A DNA stretch of 64,000 bases, from NCBI GenBank assembly GCA_025358925.1, contig JANYHT010000002.1, forward strand, positions 1-64,000. Reading direction: 5' to 3'. This DNA comes from Gemmatimonadaceae bacterium. GTDB taxonomy: Bacteria > Gemmatimonadota > Gemmatimonadetes > Gemmatimonadales > Gemmatimonadaceae. The notes under the pieces were generated by a model. The model saw only the letters and a program-made list of their open reading frames with translations, was not told the origin of the DNA and did no database searches. The position numbers and the translations under genes are program-made. Of this stretch, positions 16,303 to 26,676 are shown one piece after another. Every line of letters starts with the position of its first letter. Within the stretch, counting starts at the first letter, position 1.

Positions 16303-17286
16303 TCAGAACGTCAGCGCAATCTTCCCCACCGTTGTATTCGATTCCATCAGCGCGTGCGCCTCTCCGATTCGCTCCAACGGAAAACTCGCGTCGATGGGGA
16401 TACGCACCGCACCACTCGAGAGCCACGGCATCACTTCACGAGCAAACGCCTGCGTGACCCCGATGCGTTCTTCGAGCGGACGACTGCGCAGCACCGTACC
16501 GCGCATGGTGAGTCGACGCGACAACATATGTCGCAAGTCAATCGTGCTTTCGAGACCCGCCAACGTGCCAATAAGCACCAATCGGCCGCGAGGCGCGAGC
16601 GCCATGATGCTCTCGCGCACGTAGTCACCGCCTAACAGGTCGAGCACCACATCCACGCCGCGGCCATCGGTCCATCCCTTCACCGCGTCCGCCACCCAAC
16701 CCGCGCTCGCCGGTTGCACGCCGGCTTCGAGACCAAACGACATCGCGGCCGCAATCTTCGTTTCACCACGCGCAGTGCCGAAGACTCGAGCACCGAGCTG
16801 CCGCGCGATTTGCACTGCGGTTAATCCAACACCGCTGCCAACCGCGTGAATAAGCACTGTGTCGCCGGGTCGCAACGACGCTTGGGCGACCAACGCATCG
16901 TGCGCCGTAATGCACGCTTCCACCGCCGCCCCACCGGTCTCCCACGAGACCGCGTTCGGCAATGCCGCGACCGCGCGTTCGTGCGTCACGAGGTACTCGG
17001 CGTGCGCACCTCCGCTAACCAATCCGCACACACGCGCTCCAACAGTCCACTGTGCTGCACCGGCCCCGAGTCCAACGATTTCTCCAGCAAACTCAATTCC
17101 TGGGATGTCGGACGGCGCACCTGCGGGCGGCGGATATCGGCCCTGCCGCTGCATCACATCCGCGCGGTTAAGCGCGGACCCGTGCACGCGTACAAGTATT
17201 TCGTTCGCGCTGGGTATCGGTATTGGGCGCGATTCGACCTTGAGGACCGAAGGGCCGCCGTGAGCGGTGATGATGGCGGAGCGCAT
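16303..17286 (-). CDS. NAD(P)H:quinone oxidoreductase, MDR family
   Basis: A 327-residue zinc-free medium-chain reductase. SALNRADVMQRQGRYPPP near residue 37 is the signature of the PIG3/TP53I3-type quinone oxidoreductases. GIEFAGEIVGLG follows, and the nucleotide-binding motif AVGSGVGLTAVQIA lies near residue 148. Such enzymes reduce quinones with NADPH. The ATG at 17286 is preceded on its coding strand by C-rich 7-bp repeats and by no Shine-Dalgarno. It is divergent from the tetR gene across the largest repeat block in the window. Confidence 0.88.
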   Translation of the reverse strand: MRSAIITAHGGPSVLKVESRPIPIPSANEILVRVHGSALNRADVMQRQGRYPPPAGAPSDIPGIEFAGEIVGLGAGAAQWTVGARVCGLVSGGAHAEYLVTHERAVAALPNAVSWETGGAAVEACITAHDALVAQASLRPGDTVLIHAVGSGVGLTAVQIARQLGARVFGTARGETKIAAAMSFGLEAGVQPASAGWVADAVKGWTDGRGVDVVLDLLGGDYVRESIMALAPRGRLVLIGTLAGLESTIDLRHMLSRRLTMRGTVLRSRPLEERIGVTQAFAREVMPWLSSGAVRIPIDASFPLERIGEAHALMESNTTVGKIALTF

Positions 17287-17290
17287 GTGA

Positions 17291-17364
17291 GGGGATAGGG
17301 GTTAGGGAATAGGGGTTAGGGAATAGGGAATAGGGAATAGGGAATAGGGAATAGGGGATAGGGG
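17291..17364. repeat. TAGGGAA 7-bp array (site 4, G-rich half)
   Basis: About ten units, G-rich on the plus strand, running GGGGATAGGGGTTAGGGAAT and then near-perfect GGGAATA copies. Being G-rich here makes it C-rich on the coding strand of the minus-strand oxidoreductase it precedes. Confidence 0.93.
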
Positions 17365-17403
17365 TGTTATGGCACGAATGCAGTTCCTAATCCGTAGTGC
17401 ATG

Positions 17404-17433
17404 GTCCCTAATCCCTAATCCCTAATCCCTATC
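17404..17433. repeat. CCCTAAT 7-bp array (site 4, C-rich half)
   Basis: Four units of TCCCTAA on the plus strand, inverted relative to the block at 17291-17364. Together the two halves could pair as a long imperfect hairpin. It lies about 50 bp before the tetR start. Confidence 0.92.
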
Positions 17434-17434
17434 A

Positions 17435-17468
17435 GCAAGTGTCCGCTTGCGTGAAAGCAATCGCTTGC
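17435..17468 (+). promoter_or_regulatory. Candidate TetR operator with inverted repeats
   Basis: An inverted repeat GCAAG-TGTCCG-CTTGC (17435-17450) is followed by AAGC-AATC-GCTT (17455-17466). It lies directly between the repeat array and the tetR start. TetR regulators that head efflux operons usually bind such sites to repress themselves and the pump. No footprint evidence exists. Confidence 0.45.
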
Positions 17469-17481
17469 ATACTGTTCAGCC

Positions 17482-18135
17482 ATGATCGACGACCACCGCC
17501 ACCGCATCCTCCTCGCCGCCGCACACGTCTACGCCCTCCACGGGTGGAGAGGCGCAACCACCCGACGTATCGCCGAAGAAGCCCGCGTCAACGAAGTCAC
17601 AATCTTTCGACAATTCGGGTCAAAAGAAGCACTGCTCGAATTGGCCATGCGCGAAAACTCGCGTATCGAACTCGCCGTGTTGCCGCGCGTACCCGCGCAT
17701 CCCACGCAAGAGCTCACCGAATGGGTGCGTGCCCATCACGGCTCGTTGTGCGCACGTCGCGACATCATTCGCCAACTCATGAGTGACGCGTCGGAACGGC
17801 CCGATGCGGCGGAATGCGTGCGTCACGGACCAAGCGACGCCGTAGCACAGGTGCGCGAGTACGTCGTGGATTTGCGCCGTCACGGATGGATCTCCGAAAC
17901 ACACGACATCACCCCCGTCGACGTCAGTGCCGCCGTGACCATGTTGATCGGTGCCACGTTTTCTGACGCGATGAATCGTGACATGATGCCGGCCATGTTT
18001 CCACAACCGAAAGACGAAACGCTGCAAGCCTACGTGCGAATATTTCTGCGCGGTCTTGGCATGCGTGCGGAACCGATGTCACTCGCCGCTCGTAAGGTGC
18101 GAGCTGCTCCTTCTACCTCCGCCACCACCGAATGA
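17482..18135 (+). CDS. TetR family regulator of the efflux operon
   Basis: A 217-residue TetR/AcrR regulator. The N-terminal helix-turn-helix reads WRGATTRRIAEEARVNEVTIFRQFGSK in two adjoining pieces at residues about 22-48, which is typical of the family. The ligand-binding C-terminal domain is divergent as usual. It begins a four-gene operon with TolC, adaptor and RND genes and its stop overlaps the tolC-like start (ATGA). It most likely represses the pump until a drug or metabolite binds. Inverted repeats just upstream are candidate operators. No Shine-Dalgarno is obvious. Confidence 0.88.
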   Translation: MIDDHRHRILLAAAHVYALHGWRGATTRRIAEEARVNEVTIFRQFGSKEALLELAMRENSRIELAVLPRVPAHPTQELTEWVRAHHGSLCARRDIIRQLMSDASERPDAAECVRHGPSDAVAQVREYVVDLRRHGWISETHDITPVDVSAAVTMLIGATFSDAMNRDMMPAMFPQPKDETLQAYVRIFLRGLGMRAEPMSLAARKVRAAPSTSATTE

Positions 18136-19715
18136 CGTTCATGTCGCGCCAACCCCTGCCAACGTCAACACAGCGGCAGCATGTTTATCGCATTGCCATC
18201 ATCATGGCTTGGGCGTTGACCTTCGGTCCGCCGTCCGTATTGTCTTCACAACAGGCCACCGCGCCGATAACCGCCGCCGGAACTGCGCTCGCGCTCTCGC
18301 TCGCCGAAGCGCTGCGGTTAGCAACAGGCACCAGCGAAACGATCAGCCTCGCGCGCGCGGGCGTGTTGCGTTCAACCGGCCAGCAACTACAAGCGCGCTC
18401 ACAACTGATGCCGCAGCTCTCGGCCGGCCTCAACTGGCAAAAGACGCTCCAAAATCAATTTCAAGCGATTTCAAAAAAATCCAACAGCGGCAGCAAAACT
18501 GGCGGCGGATCGGACACATCGACCATCGCCAACAATCCGCTCACGAAAATCTTCGCATCGCCGTACACGACGTCATTCGCCGTCACCGCGTCGCAGCCGG
18601 TCTTCACTGGCGGACGCGCGAGCGCAAACATCCGTGCCGCGCGCGTCAATCGCGAATCGGCAGAGATCGGAATCACAACGGCGCAAGCGCAAGTGCAACT
18701 CGATGTGACCGAAGCGTACTACGACGCGCTATTGGCGGACCGCCTCGTGACCATCGCGGAATCATCCCTTGTGCAAACAGAGCGTACACTGCGCCAAGTG
18801 CAGCTGACGAAAAACGTCGGCTCTGCGTCCGAGTTTGAACTCATTCGTGCGCGCGTTACGCGTGACAATCAACGTCCCAGTTGGTTGCAGTCCCGCACCA
18901 ATCGCGACTTGGCGTACGTGCGATTACGACAGTTGCTCAACGTCGCACCCGATCAAACAGTGCGACTCACAGATGATATCGCCGAGTCACCGGCATCCGC
19001 TCCGTTTGTCGAGTCAACCGTGCCGATCACCACCGTGAATGTGTCAGCGGCAGAGGTGTTGCGCGCCGATCCGCGCGTCGGTGCGGAAGTGAGCAAAGTG
19101 CTGGCGAGCGCGGACACGTCGGTGCCCGTACGCGCGCCCGTGCGACAGGCGGTGAAGAGTGTTGAGGTGGCCAAGCTGCAACTGAAATCCACAAAGGCGC
19201 AGCGATATCCAACGGTCTCGCTTTCGACCAATTATCAGCGCTTGGCGTATCCGAACGACGGACTACCGCGCAGTCTCGGTGATTTCTTTCCAAATTGGAC
19301 CGCAGGCTTCGGTGTTTCATTCCCATTCTTCACTGGTGGACGCGTCCATGGCGAAGAACTCGCAGCGCAGGCCACCGTGCTAGAAGCCGAACAGCGCTTG
19401 AAGCAAACGGAAGAAGGCGCGGCACTCGACGCGCGGCAGACCATCGCACAACTCGAACAGGCGCAGGCGTCGTGGCAGGCCACGGTTGGCACAGCCGAAC
19501 AAGCCACACGCGCGTATGACATTGCGGAAGTGCGTTTTCGCGAAGGGATCTCCACCCAGCTTGAACTCGCGGAAACGCGTGTGCAGTTGCAGCAAGCATT
19601 AGCGAACCGCGCCAAAGCAGCACGTGACGTTCAGGTCGCGCGCATTCGCCTACAACTGCTGCGCGATTTACCGCTCGCTCCGTCACGCCCCTCCACGACA
19701 GGCAACACGCCATGA
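18132..19715 (+). CDS. TolC family outer-membrane efflux protein
   Basis: A 527-residue outer-membrane efflux factor. A signal-like N-terminus is followed by the duplicated OEP domain: LSLAEALRLATGTSE near residue 55, and the second-half coiled coil around residues 340-510 (EAEQRLKQTEEGAALDARQ, FREGISTQLELAETRVQLQ). It forms the trimeric exit duct of the RND pump encoded downstream. The start overlaps the tetR stop; a second in-frame ATG three codons later is equally possible. A low-complexity Ser/Gly insert (SKKSNSGSKTGGGSD) lies near residue 116. Confidence 0.9.
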   Translation: MTFMSRQPLPTSTQRQHVYRIAIIMAWALTFGPPSVLSSQQATAPITAAGTALALSLAEALRLATGTSETISLARAGVLRSTGQQLQARSQLMPQLSAGLNWQKTLQNQFQAISKKSNSGSKTGGGSDTSTIANNPLTKIFASPYTTSFAVTASQPVFTGGRASANIRAARVNRESAEIGITTAQAQVQLDVTEAYYDALLADRLVTIAESSLVQTERTLRQVQLTKNVGSASEFELIRARVTRDNQRPSWLQSRTNRDLAYVRLRQLLNVAPDQTVRLTDDIAESPASAPFVESTVPITTVNVSAAEVLRADPRVGAEVSKVLASADTSVPVRAPVRQAVKSVEVAKLQLKSTKAQRYPTVSLSTNYQRLAYPNDGLPRSLGDFFPNWTAGFGVSFPFFTGGRVHGEELAAQATVLEAEQRLKQTEEGAALDARQTIAQLEQAQASWQATVGTAEQATRAYDIAEVRFREGISTQLELAETRVQLQQALANRAKAARDVQVARIRLQLLRDLPLAPSRPSTTGNTP

Positions 19716-20887
19716 TGACGATGACGCGCCGCACGGCGGCGCCTTTGATGACAATGCTCGCGCTTTCGCTTTTGACGAACGCGTGCGGCAAGAAACCTGG
19801 CGCATCAGCCACAGCAACCACGCCCACCGCTCAAAACATTGGGCCGGACAACATTGCGGTGGCGCGCACCGACACCTTGCGCAGTGGTCCGCCAATTTCC
19901 GGCACGCTGGTCGCTGAACGTGAAGCGCGGATTCGCGCGGAAATTTCTGGCGCCGTACTTCAGACGATGGTGGAGCAGGGACAGCGGGTCTCAACGGGTA
20001 CGGTGCTCGCGCGCCTTGACGATAGTAACGTGCGCGACGCGGCCATCTCCGCCAAGTCTGCGGTCACACAGTCCACCGTCGTCGCGGAACAAGCAGCGCG
20101 CGAACTGCAGCGGGCGAAGACGTTGGTCGCTGCTGGCGCCATTGCGCAACGTGACGTTGAGTCGGCCGAACGAAGCAATCTCGCTGCACAAGCAGGGCTC
20201 GCTGATGCGAACGCGCGATTGGCGACCGCAGAAAAAAATGTGCGCAACACCATTATTCACGCACCGTTCGCGGGCATCGTCTCCGAGCGTTCGGTGAGTC
20301 CGGGCGACATCGTATCGCCGGGTGCTGCGTTGTTCACCGTGATCGATCCCAGCAGTTTGCGCCTCGAAGCGTCTGTGCCAACGTCGGCCCTGGCCGATGT
20401 TCGCATCGGTGCGCCCGTCACGTTCACCGTGAATGGGTTTGGCGACCGCACGCTGGAAGGACGGATCACGCGCATCAACCCGACGGTGGATCCTCAAACA
20501 AAGCAAGTGCGTTTACTCGCCAGCATTCCAAATGTCAAAGGCATGCTCGTTGCCGGTTTATTTGTGGAAGGACGCGTCGCATCAGAGAAGCGCGTTGGCG
20601 TCATGGTGCCGGAACAAGCGATCGATCAAACCGCGGTCCGACCGTACGTCGTACGACTGAAGGGCGGAAAAGTGGAAAAAGTAGACGTGCAGCTAGGCGT
20701 CCGAGATGAGGCGGCCGGCGCATTCGAAGTGAAGTCCGGCGTCGCAAGCGGCGACACGGTATTGCTCGGTGCCGCACGCGGAATTTCCGTCGGCACCACC
20801 GTGATTGTTTCCGCACCAGCAGACGCAGCGACAACCTCGGCAACGGCGCCCGCCGTCACGCCGAGTGCGCCCGCGAAGAAAAACTGA
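19712..20887 (+). CDS. RND efflux membrane-fusion lipoprotein
   Basis: A 391-residue HlyD/AcrA-type adaptor. The signal peptide ends in the lipobox LLTNACG, so the protein should be anchored to the inner membrane by lipid. The order is barrel-sandwich half (ERIRAEISGAV region), alpha-hairpin (about 110-180), second half motif IHAPFAGIVSERSVSPGDIVSPG, then beta-barrel and membrane-proximal domains. It links the RND permease to the TolC-like duct. The ATG overlaps the tolC-like stop as ATGA. A Thr/Ala/Pro-rich tail ends the protein. Confidence 0.9.
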   Translation: MMTMTRRTAAPLMTMLALSLLTNACGKKPGASATATTPTAQNIGPDNIAVARTDTLRSGPPISGTLVAEREARIRAEISGAVLQTMVEQGQRVSTGTVLARLDDSNVRDAAISAKSAVTQSTVVAEQAARELQRAKTLVAAGAIAQRDVESAERSNLAAQAGLADANARLATAEKNVRNTIIHAPFAGIVSERSVSPGDIVSPGAALFTVIDPSSLRLEASVPTSALADVRIGAPVTFTVNGFGDRTLEGRITRINPTVDPQTKQVRLLASIPNVKGMLVAGLFVEGRVASEKRVGVMVPEQAIDQTAVRPYVVRLKGGKVEKVDVQLGVRDEAAGAFEVKSGVASGDTVLLGAARGISVGTTVIVSAPADAATTSATAPAVTPSAPAKKN

Positions 20888-20908
20888 TCCTTAGCAGAGG
20901 CACTACGC

Positions 20909-23900
20909 ATGTTTATTTCAGACTTCGCGATCAAGCGCCCGCTGGTCACCGTTGTCGCCGTGCTGACACTGGCGGGATTCGGTCTTGTGTCGCTGTTCCA
21001 GTTGCAAACCGACGAGTTTCCAGAGGTGCAGCCGCCGATCGTGCTCACCACCATCGTGTATCCTGGCGCATCACCGGAGCAGGTGTCGCGAGAGATTTTG
21101 GAGCCGGTCGAAGAGGCGATTCAGTCAATCTCGGGTGTGAAATCGATCAACGGTGAAGCGCGCGACGGCTTCGCACAGATTACAACACAGTTCGTATTCT
21201 CCAAGAACTTGCAGGAAGCCACGCAGGAAATCCGTGACGCAATCGGCACCAAGCGTCAGGACCTGCCGCAAGAAATGGAGGAGCCCATCCTCAAGAAGTT
21301 CAGTCCGACCGATGCGCCGATCGTCACGCTATCGCTGTTCTCTACCACGCTCTCATCGCCGGAGCTCACGCAAATTGCCGATCCTGGGATCACGCGCGAG
21401 CTGCGTTCAATTCCAGGGGTCGCTGATGTGAGCGTGACTGGTGGTGTGAAACGCGAACTCACCGTCAATCTCGATCCACAGCGGTTGCAAGCGGCCGGCG
21501 TGAGTGTTCCGCAAGTCGTGCAGGCGCTGCAGAGCGGCAACTTGGCCGTGCCCGTCGGACGCGTGACGGGTGCGCTCGACGAACGCACAATTCGCTTGCA
21601 GGGGCGACTCAATAGTCCCGCCGACTTCATGCAACTTGTCGTTGCCGAAAAGGGCGGCCGCGTTGTGCGACTCGGCGACGTGGCAACGGCAACGGATGGT
21701 GTGGAAGAGCAACGTACGTTGGCGCTGTACAATGGTAAGGATGCGGTGGGCATCGAGATCAAGAAAACCAAGGGCTACTCTACAACGGCTGTCGCGGCCG
21801 CGATCTTCAAAAAGGTTGAGCAGCTACGACCAACCTTGCCAAAAGGTGCACAGTTTGACGTCGTAAAAAACAAAGGCCTACGTGTCGAGAATTCGGTTGA
21901 CAATGTGCAGGGCGCGTTGATTGAGGGCGCACTGCTCACCGTGCTCGTGGTGTTTTTGTTTCTGAATTCATGGCGCTCCACGGTGATTACCGGCTTAGCG
22001 TTGCCGGTGTCGGTACTGGCCAGTTTCATTGCGGTGTGGGCCTTTGGCTTTACGCTCAATACAATGTCGTTGCTCGGACTCTCGTTGGCCATTGGTATTC
22101 TGATTGACGACGCCATCGTGGTGCGAGAGAACATCGTTCGACACGTGGAGATGGGTAAAGATCATTACACAGCGGCGCGCGAAGGCACAGATGAAATCGG
22201 CCTTGCCGTTGCTGCAACAACATTTTCGATCATCGCGGTCTTTGTACCGATCGCATTTTTGCAAGGCGAATCTGGCCAGTGGTTCAAACCGTTTGCGCTC
22301 ACTATCGCGTGCTCGGTCCTGGTGTCCTTGTTCGTCTCATTTTCGCTCGACCCGATGCTTTCGGCATACTGGCCCGATCCGCATCTCGAAGAGCACGAAA
22401 AGTCGTGGCTGACCAAGCTGCTCGATCGGTTCAACCACTGGTTTAATGGCCTCGCGCACGGGTACCGCGGCGTGATTGGATGGGCGCTTGATCATCGCCT
22501 GGCGATGGTCGGGTTGGCCGTGCTGAGTTTCGCAGGCGCGCTCGCTCTTCCGGCCACTGGGTTGGTTGGCGGCGGGTTTTTCCCGCTCGAGGACAACGCC
22601 GAAGTTATGATGACGGTGGAAACACCGCCGGGCGCGAATCTTGATTATTTGCGCCAAAAGGTGACGGAAACGTTGCGCACGGTGAGCAAGCATCCCGAGG
22701 TGCGGTACACCTTTGTCACGGCCGGTGGTGCGAGTGGTGCGGTCGACAAAGCCGGCGTATACGTCAAACTCTTTACGAAAGCCGAGCGTCGCGAACGAGG
22801 CCAGCTGGGCGCAGAAGATTTGGCCGCCGCGATGCGCGATGATGTAAAAGCAATTGGCGGCGCGGCCGTATCGGTGTACACCAACGATTTCGCCGGACAG
22901 CAGAAGCAGATATCGCTTGAACTGCGCGGCAACGATAAGGTGGCGCTACAAGTTGTGGCAGATCAGTATCTCGCGGCGATGCGATCGACTCCGGGCGCCG
23001 TGGACGCGGCGCTGAGCACCAAGGGGCAAAAGCCCGAACTCACGGTGCAGTTAGACCGTGGCCTTGCCGGTGCGCTTGGACTAAGCGTGGGTCAGGTGGC
23101 GCAGGCCATTCGTCCGGCGTTTGCGGGGCTACACGCTGGAGATTGGGTGGACCCCACCAACCAGACACGCAAAGTGATGGTGCGTTTGTCAGACGAAGCA
23201 CGCGCGCGCGGAAGTGATCTTGCACAACTGCCGATTGGCGTGGGCACGGGGCCGAATGCGCAGCTTATTCCGCTACTACAAGTCGCGAAGATCACGAGTC
23301 AACTGGGTCCGGCCATCGTCAATCATCTTGATCGCGACAACGTGATTAAAGTCGAAGGCAACATCGCAGGTCGCTCACTCACCGAAGTGATGAAGGAGCT
23401 TGATGACAAAACGGCAAAGATCGCAATGCCGCCGGGTATACACTTGTCGACGGGCGGGCAAGTGCAGCAGCAGCAAGAAGTATTTTCGAGCGTCTTTATC
23501 GCGCTCGGCGTCGCCGTCGCACTGATGTATTTGATTTTGGTTGTGCAATTTGGATCCTTCCTCGATCCGATCGCGATTCTTATTTCGCTGCCGTTGTCGC
23601 TGATCGGTGTCATGGGTGCGCTCGCCATCACGGGCAACACGATCAATATTATGAGCTTGATCGGTGTCATTCTGTTGTGTGGTATCGTGGCAAAAAACGC
23701 GATTCTGCTCATCGACTTTGCGAAGTGGGCGCGCGAGAAGAACGGTATGCCGTTGCGTGAGGCGTTGATTGAAGCGGGCGCGATTCGCTTGCGTCCCATT
23801 CTGATGACGACGTTCGCGCTGATCGCCGGCATGATTCCGGTGGCGCTGGGCCGAGGGGAAGGGGCGCAGTTTCGCGCGCCGCTTGGGGTGGCGGTGATTG

Positions 23901-24064
23901 GTGGTGTGATCACGTCAACGGTGCTCACGTTGTTGGTCATCCCAACGTTTTATGAAATTTTCGACAACATGCGCTCGTGGTTCGCGCGTCGGGTCGGACT
24001 CACGCCGCCGCACACAGGCCAATTCAAGACGTTCGAGCTGCCGGTCCCGAGCGTTGGTGACTGA
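20909..24064 (+). CDS. RND efflux permease, HAE1 family
   Basis: A 1051-residue RND proton antiporter of the HAE1 (AcrB-like) family. The proton-relay aspartates in TM4 are seen in GILIDDAIV at residues 400-401. The two-fold repeat of a TM helix, a large periplasmic loop and five to six TM helices is intact. The start ATG has AGAGG about 9 bases upstream, 21 bp after the adaptor gene. It uses the proton gradient to expel hydrophobic or amphiphilic compounds through the adaptor and TolC-like duct. The short N-terminus ([12 protein letters not shown]) is standard. Confidence 0.93.
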   Translation: MFISDFAIKRPLVTVVAVLTLAGFGLVSLFQLQTDEFPEVQPPIVLTTIVYPGASPEQVSREILEPVEEAIQSISGVKSINGEARDGFAQITTQFVFSKNLQEATQEIRDAIGTKRQDLPQEMEEPILKKFSPTDAPIVTLSLFSTTLSSPELTQIADPGITRELRSIPGVADVSVTGGVKRELTVNLDPQRLQAAGVSVPQVVQALQSGNLAVPVGRVTGALDERTIRLQGRLNSPADFMQLVVAEKGGRVVRLGDVATATDGVEEQRTLALYNGKDAVGIEIKKTKGYSTTAVAAAIFKKVEQLRPTLPKGAQFDVVKNKGLRVENSVDNVQGALIEGALLTVLVVFLFLNSWRSTVITGLALPVSVLASFIAVWAFGFTLNTMSLLGLSLAIGILIDDAIVVRENIVRHVEMGKDHYTAAREGTDEIGLAVAATTFSIIAVFVPIAFLQGESGQWFKPFALTIACSVLVSLFVSFSLDPMLSAYWPDPHLEEHEKSWLTKLLDRFNHWFNGLAHGYRGVIGWALDHRLAMVGLAVLSFAGALALPATGLVGGGFFPLEDNAEVMMTVETPPGANLDYLRQKVTETLRTVSKHPEVRYTFVTAGGASGAVDKAGVYVKLFTKAERRERGQLGAEDLAAAMRDDVKAIGGAAVSVYTNDFAGQQKQISLELRGNDKVALQVVADQYLAAMRSTPGAVDAALSTKGQKPELTVQLDRGLAGALGLSVGQVAQAIRPAFAGLHAGDWVDPTNQTRKVMVRLSDEARARGSDLAQLPIGVGTGPNAQLIPLLQVAKITSQLGPAIVNHLDRDNVIKVEGNIAGRSLTEVMKELDDKTAKIAMPPGIHLSTGGQVQQQQEVFSSVFIALGVAVALMYLILVVQFGSFLDPIAILISLPLSLIGVMGALAITGNTINIMSLIGVILLCGIVAKNAILLIDFAKWAREKNGMPLREALIEAGAIRLRPILMTTFALIAGMIPVALGRGEGAQFRAPLGVAVIGGVITSTVLTLLVIPTFYEIFDNMRSWFARRVGLTPPHTGQFKTFELPVPSVGD

Positions 24065-24172
24065 TCGGTCTGTGCGGGGTAGATTGACGTCGGCCTCCCC
24101 CGCCCGACACTAAACTGGGGGTCCGTGGCGTTCATCGCTCGGGCCCCTCGTTGTCACTTTTCTTCGCTCGCG

Positions 24173-24898
24173 ATGACGTCAATTCTGTCGCTTCTTCCAG
24201 TACTGCTTGCTGTGGCTGCCAAGGCGAGTGTGTTCGGATTTTCAGCGCAAGATTTTTTCGACACGTTGTCGGACGGTTTTTGGACATATGTCGCGCTCGC
24301 GGCGACGGTCATTGTGGTCGAAGAAGTGACACCGATTTTTGGTGGTATTGCCGCGAATCAGGGGGATCTACAGCTGGACCGTGTGGTCCTCGCGATCACG
24401 TTGGGCGGGTGGATTGCGACCAGTATTTTGTATGTGCTCGGACGACTCAAGTGGGAGTGGATTCGTCGACGTTTCCCACGTGTGCGAGCCACTGGGACGG
24501 TGGCATTGCGGGTGGTGGGTCGCAATCCGCTGAAGGCCTCACTCCTTGTGCGTTTTCCCTTTGGACTGCGCCTCGTGCTGCCGATGGTGTGTGGTGCGGC
24601 GCGAGTTCCTTTAGCGGTGTTTTTGCCAGCATCGTTGGTCGGTTCGTTGCTCTGGTCAGTGCTGTTTACGCTCATTGGCTATGGTGCAGGCGAAGCGGCC
24701 ATGCAGGTGATGGGCAAGCTCGGTCGCGTTGGTGAGATTGTTGGTGCGGTGTTGCTCACGGCGGCCGTGGTCGTGTTTGTGCGTTGGAATCGGCGGCGAA
24801 CGGATCTTAAGTGCGCGAAGCGTGAGGCTGCAGCGCTACGCGTGGCGACGCGTGAGTTTGATGTGCCGACGCCATCAGATGTGGTAAGTCGGGACTGA
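24173..24898 (+). CDS. DedA/VTT-domain membrane protein
   Basis: A 241-residue integral membrane protein with about five hydrophobic segments. The central region (WIATSILYVLGRL, RNPLKASLLVRFPFGLRLVLPMVCG, SLLWSVLFTLIGYGAGE) matches the VTT/DedA family, whose members flip phospholipid or polyprenyl carriers and support membrane homeostasis. The start taken is the ATG at MTSILSLLP. A GTG at 24125 preceded by a G-rich stretch would add 16 residues and cannot be excluded. It stands alone between the RND operon and a convergent decarboxylase gene. Confidence 0.75.
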   Translation: MTSILSLLPVLLAVAAKASVFGFSAQDFFDTLSDGFWTYVALAATVIVVEEVTPIFGGIAANQGDLQLDRVVLAITLGGWIATSILYVLGRLKWEWIRRRFPRVRATGTVALRVVGRNPLKASLLVRFPFGLRLVLPMVCGAARVPLAVFLPASLVGSLLWSVLFTLIGYGAGEAAMQVMGKLGRVGEIVGAVLLTAAVVVFVRWNRRRTDLKCAKREAAALRVATREFDVPTPSDVVSRD

Positions 24899-24913
24899 AC
24901 ACCGTAGTTACCG

Positions 24914-26359
24914 TCACATAGCGCTTACGATCGCCGCCGCGTCGCGCAACTCCCGCCATGCAAGCTCAACGTGTTCGCGCGCCGTCCGAATATTGCCAAT
25001 CGCCAACCGCAACGTATACTTGCCCGCGAGCTTTGTATGCGACAGGTACGTCAGCCCGCGCGCATTGACGCGCTCCATAATATCGGCGTTGAGTTGTGCG
25101 ATGCGATCTTCACTCGCGCCATCCGGTGCGTAGCGAAAACACACGAGCGACAAAGGCACCGGCGCGGTGAGTTCCCAGCCGCCTTCGTAGTGCACCATTC
25201 CTGCAAACTCTCGCGCCAGTTCGCAGTGGTTCCGAATACGCTCGGCAATACCATCGGCACCAAAGGCGCGCAGCACCATCCACAATTTGAGTGAGCGAAA
25301 GCGTCGACCAAGTTGAATACCGTAGTCCATCAAATTGACCACGTCGTCCTGACCGCGCGTAACCAGATATTCCGGCAATAACGCGAACGCTTGTCGCAAG
25401 GCCTCGGGTCGCTTCGTGTACAACACGGAGCAATCGACCGGTGTGAACAGCCACTTGTGCGGATTCACCACGATCGAGTCGGCGTCATCAACACCATCGA
25501 GGATATGGCGCAACTCTGGTACGATTGCCGCGACACCACCATATGCGGCGTCGATGTGCAGCCAACAGCCGTGCATTTTCGTAACGGCAGCGATTTCCGG
25601 AACGGCATCGATACTCGTGATGCTCGTGGTGCCAACGGTCGCCACAACCGCGATCGGGCGATACCCCTTTACAATGTCGGCACGAATGGCGGCGTCGAGC
25701 GCACCCGCACGCATGCGAAAATCTGCATCGGCCGGAATCTTCACCAAATTATCGTGGCCGAGTCCGAGGGCGATCACCGCTTTATCGATGGACGAGTGCG
25801 CATGTTCGGAGCAGTACACGCGCAGTGTTGGCATGTCGGAACGCCCCGACATACCGCGCGCGCGAACATCAAGTCCGGCCGCTTCGCGTGCTGCCGCGAG
25901 CGCGTAAAATGTGCTGATCGATGCGGTGTCGGTGATTTGACCAAACCAGCCATCACCCATGCCCATTAATTGTCGCAACCAATCGAGCGTCACTTGCTCA
26001 AGTTCAGTCACCGCCGGACTCGTGACCCAGAGCATGCCGTTCGCGTTGATCGCGGCAGTCAGCAACTCACCGAGAATGCCTGGATACGAACCGGAGTTTG
26101 CGAAGTACGCAAAAAATGCGGGATGATTCCAATGCGTAATGCCGGGCAGCAGCGTTTGCTGTACGTCACGCAGCATGGCATCAAGCGATTCCCCGTGTAT
26201 CGGTGCGGAGGTTGGGAGTGCAGCGCGAATATCGCCGGGCGCCACACGACTTTTCACCGGAACGCGTTCCGGATGCTCGAGATATTCGGCAATCCAGTCG
26301 ACGGCAGCGTGAGCGACAGCGCGAAACTCGTCGGGGGAGACGTCGCCGGTATGTGTCAT
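24914..26359 (-). CDS. PLP-dependent aromatic amino acid decarboxylase
   Basis: A 481-residue group II decarboxylase. The motifs HWNHPAFFAYFANSGSYPGI, WLHIDAAYGGVA and the PLP-binding lysine in VNPHKWLFTPVDC are those of the aromatic-L-amino-acid decarboxylase/tyrosine decarboxylase group. The product would be an aromatic amine such as tryptamine or tyramine. The substrate cannot be read from sequence. The ATG at MTHTGDVSPDEF is the family-like start. A longer frame to 26419 adds 20 residues with little resemblance to the family. It is monocistronic and convergent with the DedA-like gene. Confidence 0.9.
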   Translation of the reverse strand: MTHTGDVSPDEFRAVAHAAVDWIAEYLEHPERVPVKSRVAPGDIRAALPTSAPIHGESLDAMLRDVQQTLLPGITHWNHPAFFAYFANSGSYPGILGELLTAAINANGMLWVTSPAVTELEQVTLDWLRQLMGMGDGWFGQITDTASISTFYALAAAREAAGLDVRARGMSGRSDMPTLRVYCSEHAHSSIDKAVIALGLGHDNLVKIPADADFRMRAGALDAAIRADIVKGYRPIAVVATVGTTSITSIDAVPEIAAVTKMHGCWLHIDAAYGGVAAIVPELRHILDGVDDADSIVVNPHKWLFTPVDCSVLYTKRPEALRQAFALLPEYLVTRGQDDVVNLMDYGIQLGRRFRSLKLWMVLRAFGADGIAERIRNHCELAREFAGMVHYEGGWELTAPVPLSLVCFRYAPDGASEDRIAQLNADIMERVNARGLTYLSHTKLAGKYTLRLAIGNIRTAREHVELAWRELRDAAAIVSAM

Positions 26360-26676
26360 GTGCGGTTGGTGCGAAAGTGAGGGGCACGCGAGACTGGAAC
26401 GATGCGCTGGCGCGTGCATCGGTCCAACGGTAATCCTACCTAGATGAAAACGCTTTAGTTATATCACGTCGATGTGACCGCAATCGAGCAAGTCGGTAGT
26501 TCGCTGGTTCGCACCCACACGAGAATTCGAATTTTAAACGGCGGCAAGTGCTCAACGTCGATCTACGTCGTCAATCGCGTTCGATCTGACAAAGTGTGGC
26601 GCAACGGTATTGTAGCGCCGCTGTTCGAAGCAGGATGTCAGCCAGAGATGTAAGCTGACCGCGCGCGGTAAATCTC

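Noticed and set aside
17291-17433. Possible CRISPR array
   Set aside because: The repeats are 7 bp and contiguous with no spacers, and no cas genes are present.
24074-24103. GCGGGG/CCCCGC stem after the RND gene as terminator
   Set aside because: Only six pairs with an 18-base loop and no T run; too weak to call.
26480-26522. tRNA-like fragment with GTCGGTAG and GGTTCGCACCC
   Set aside because: The D-arm-like and T-arm-like pieces are adjacent, with no anticodon arm or acceptor pairing, so it is not a tRNA.
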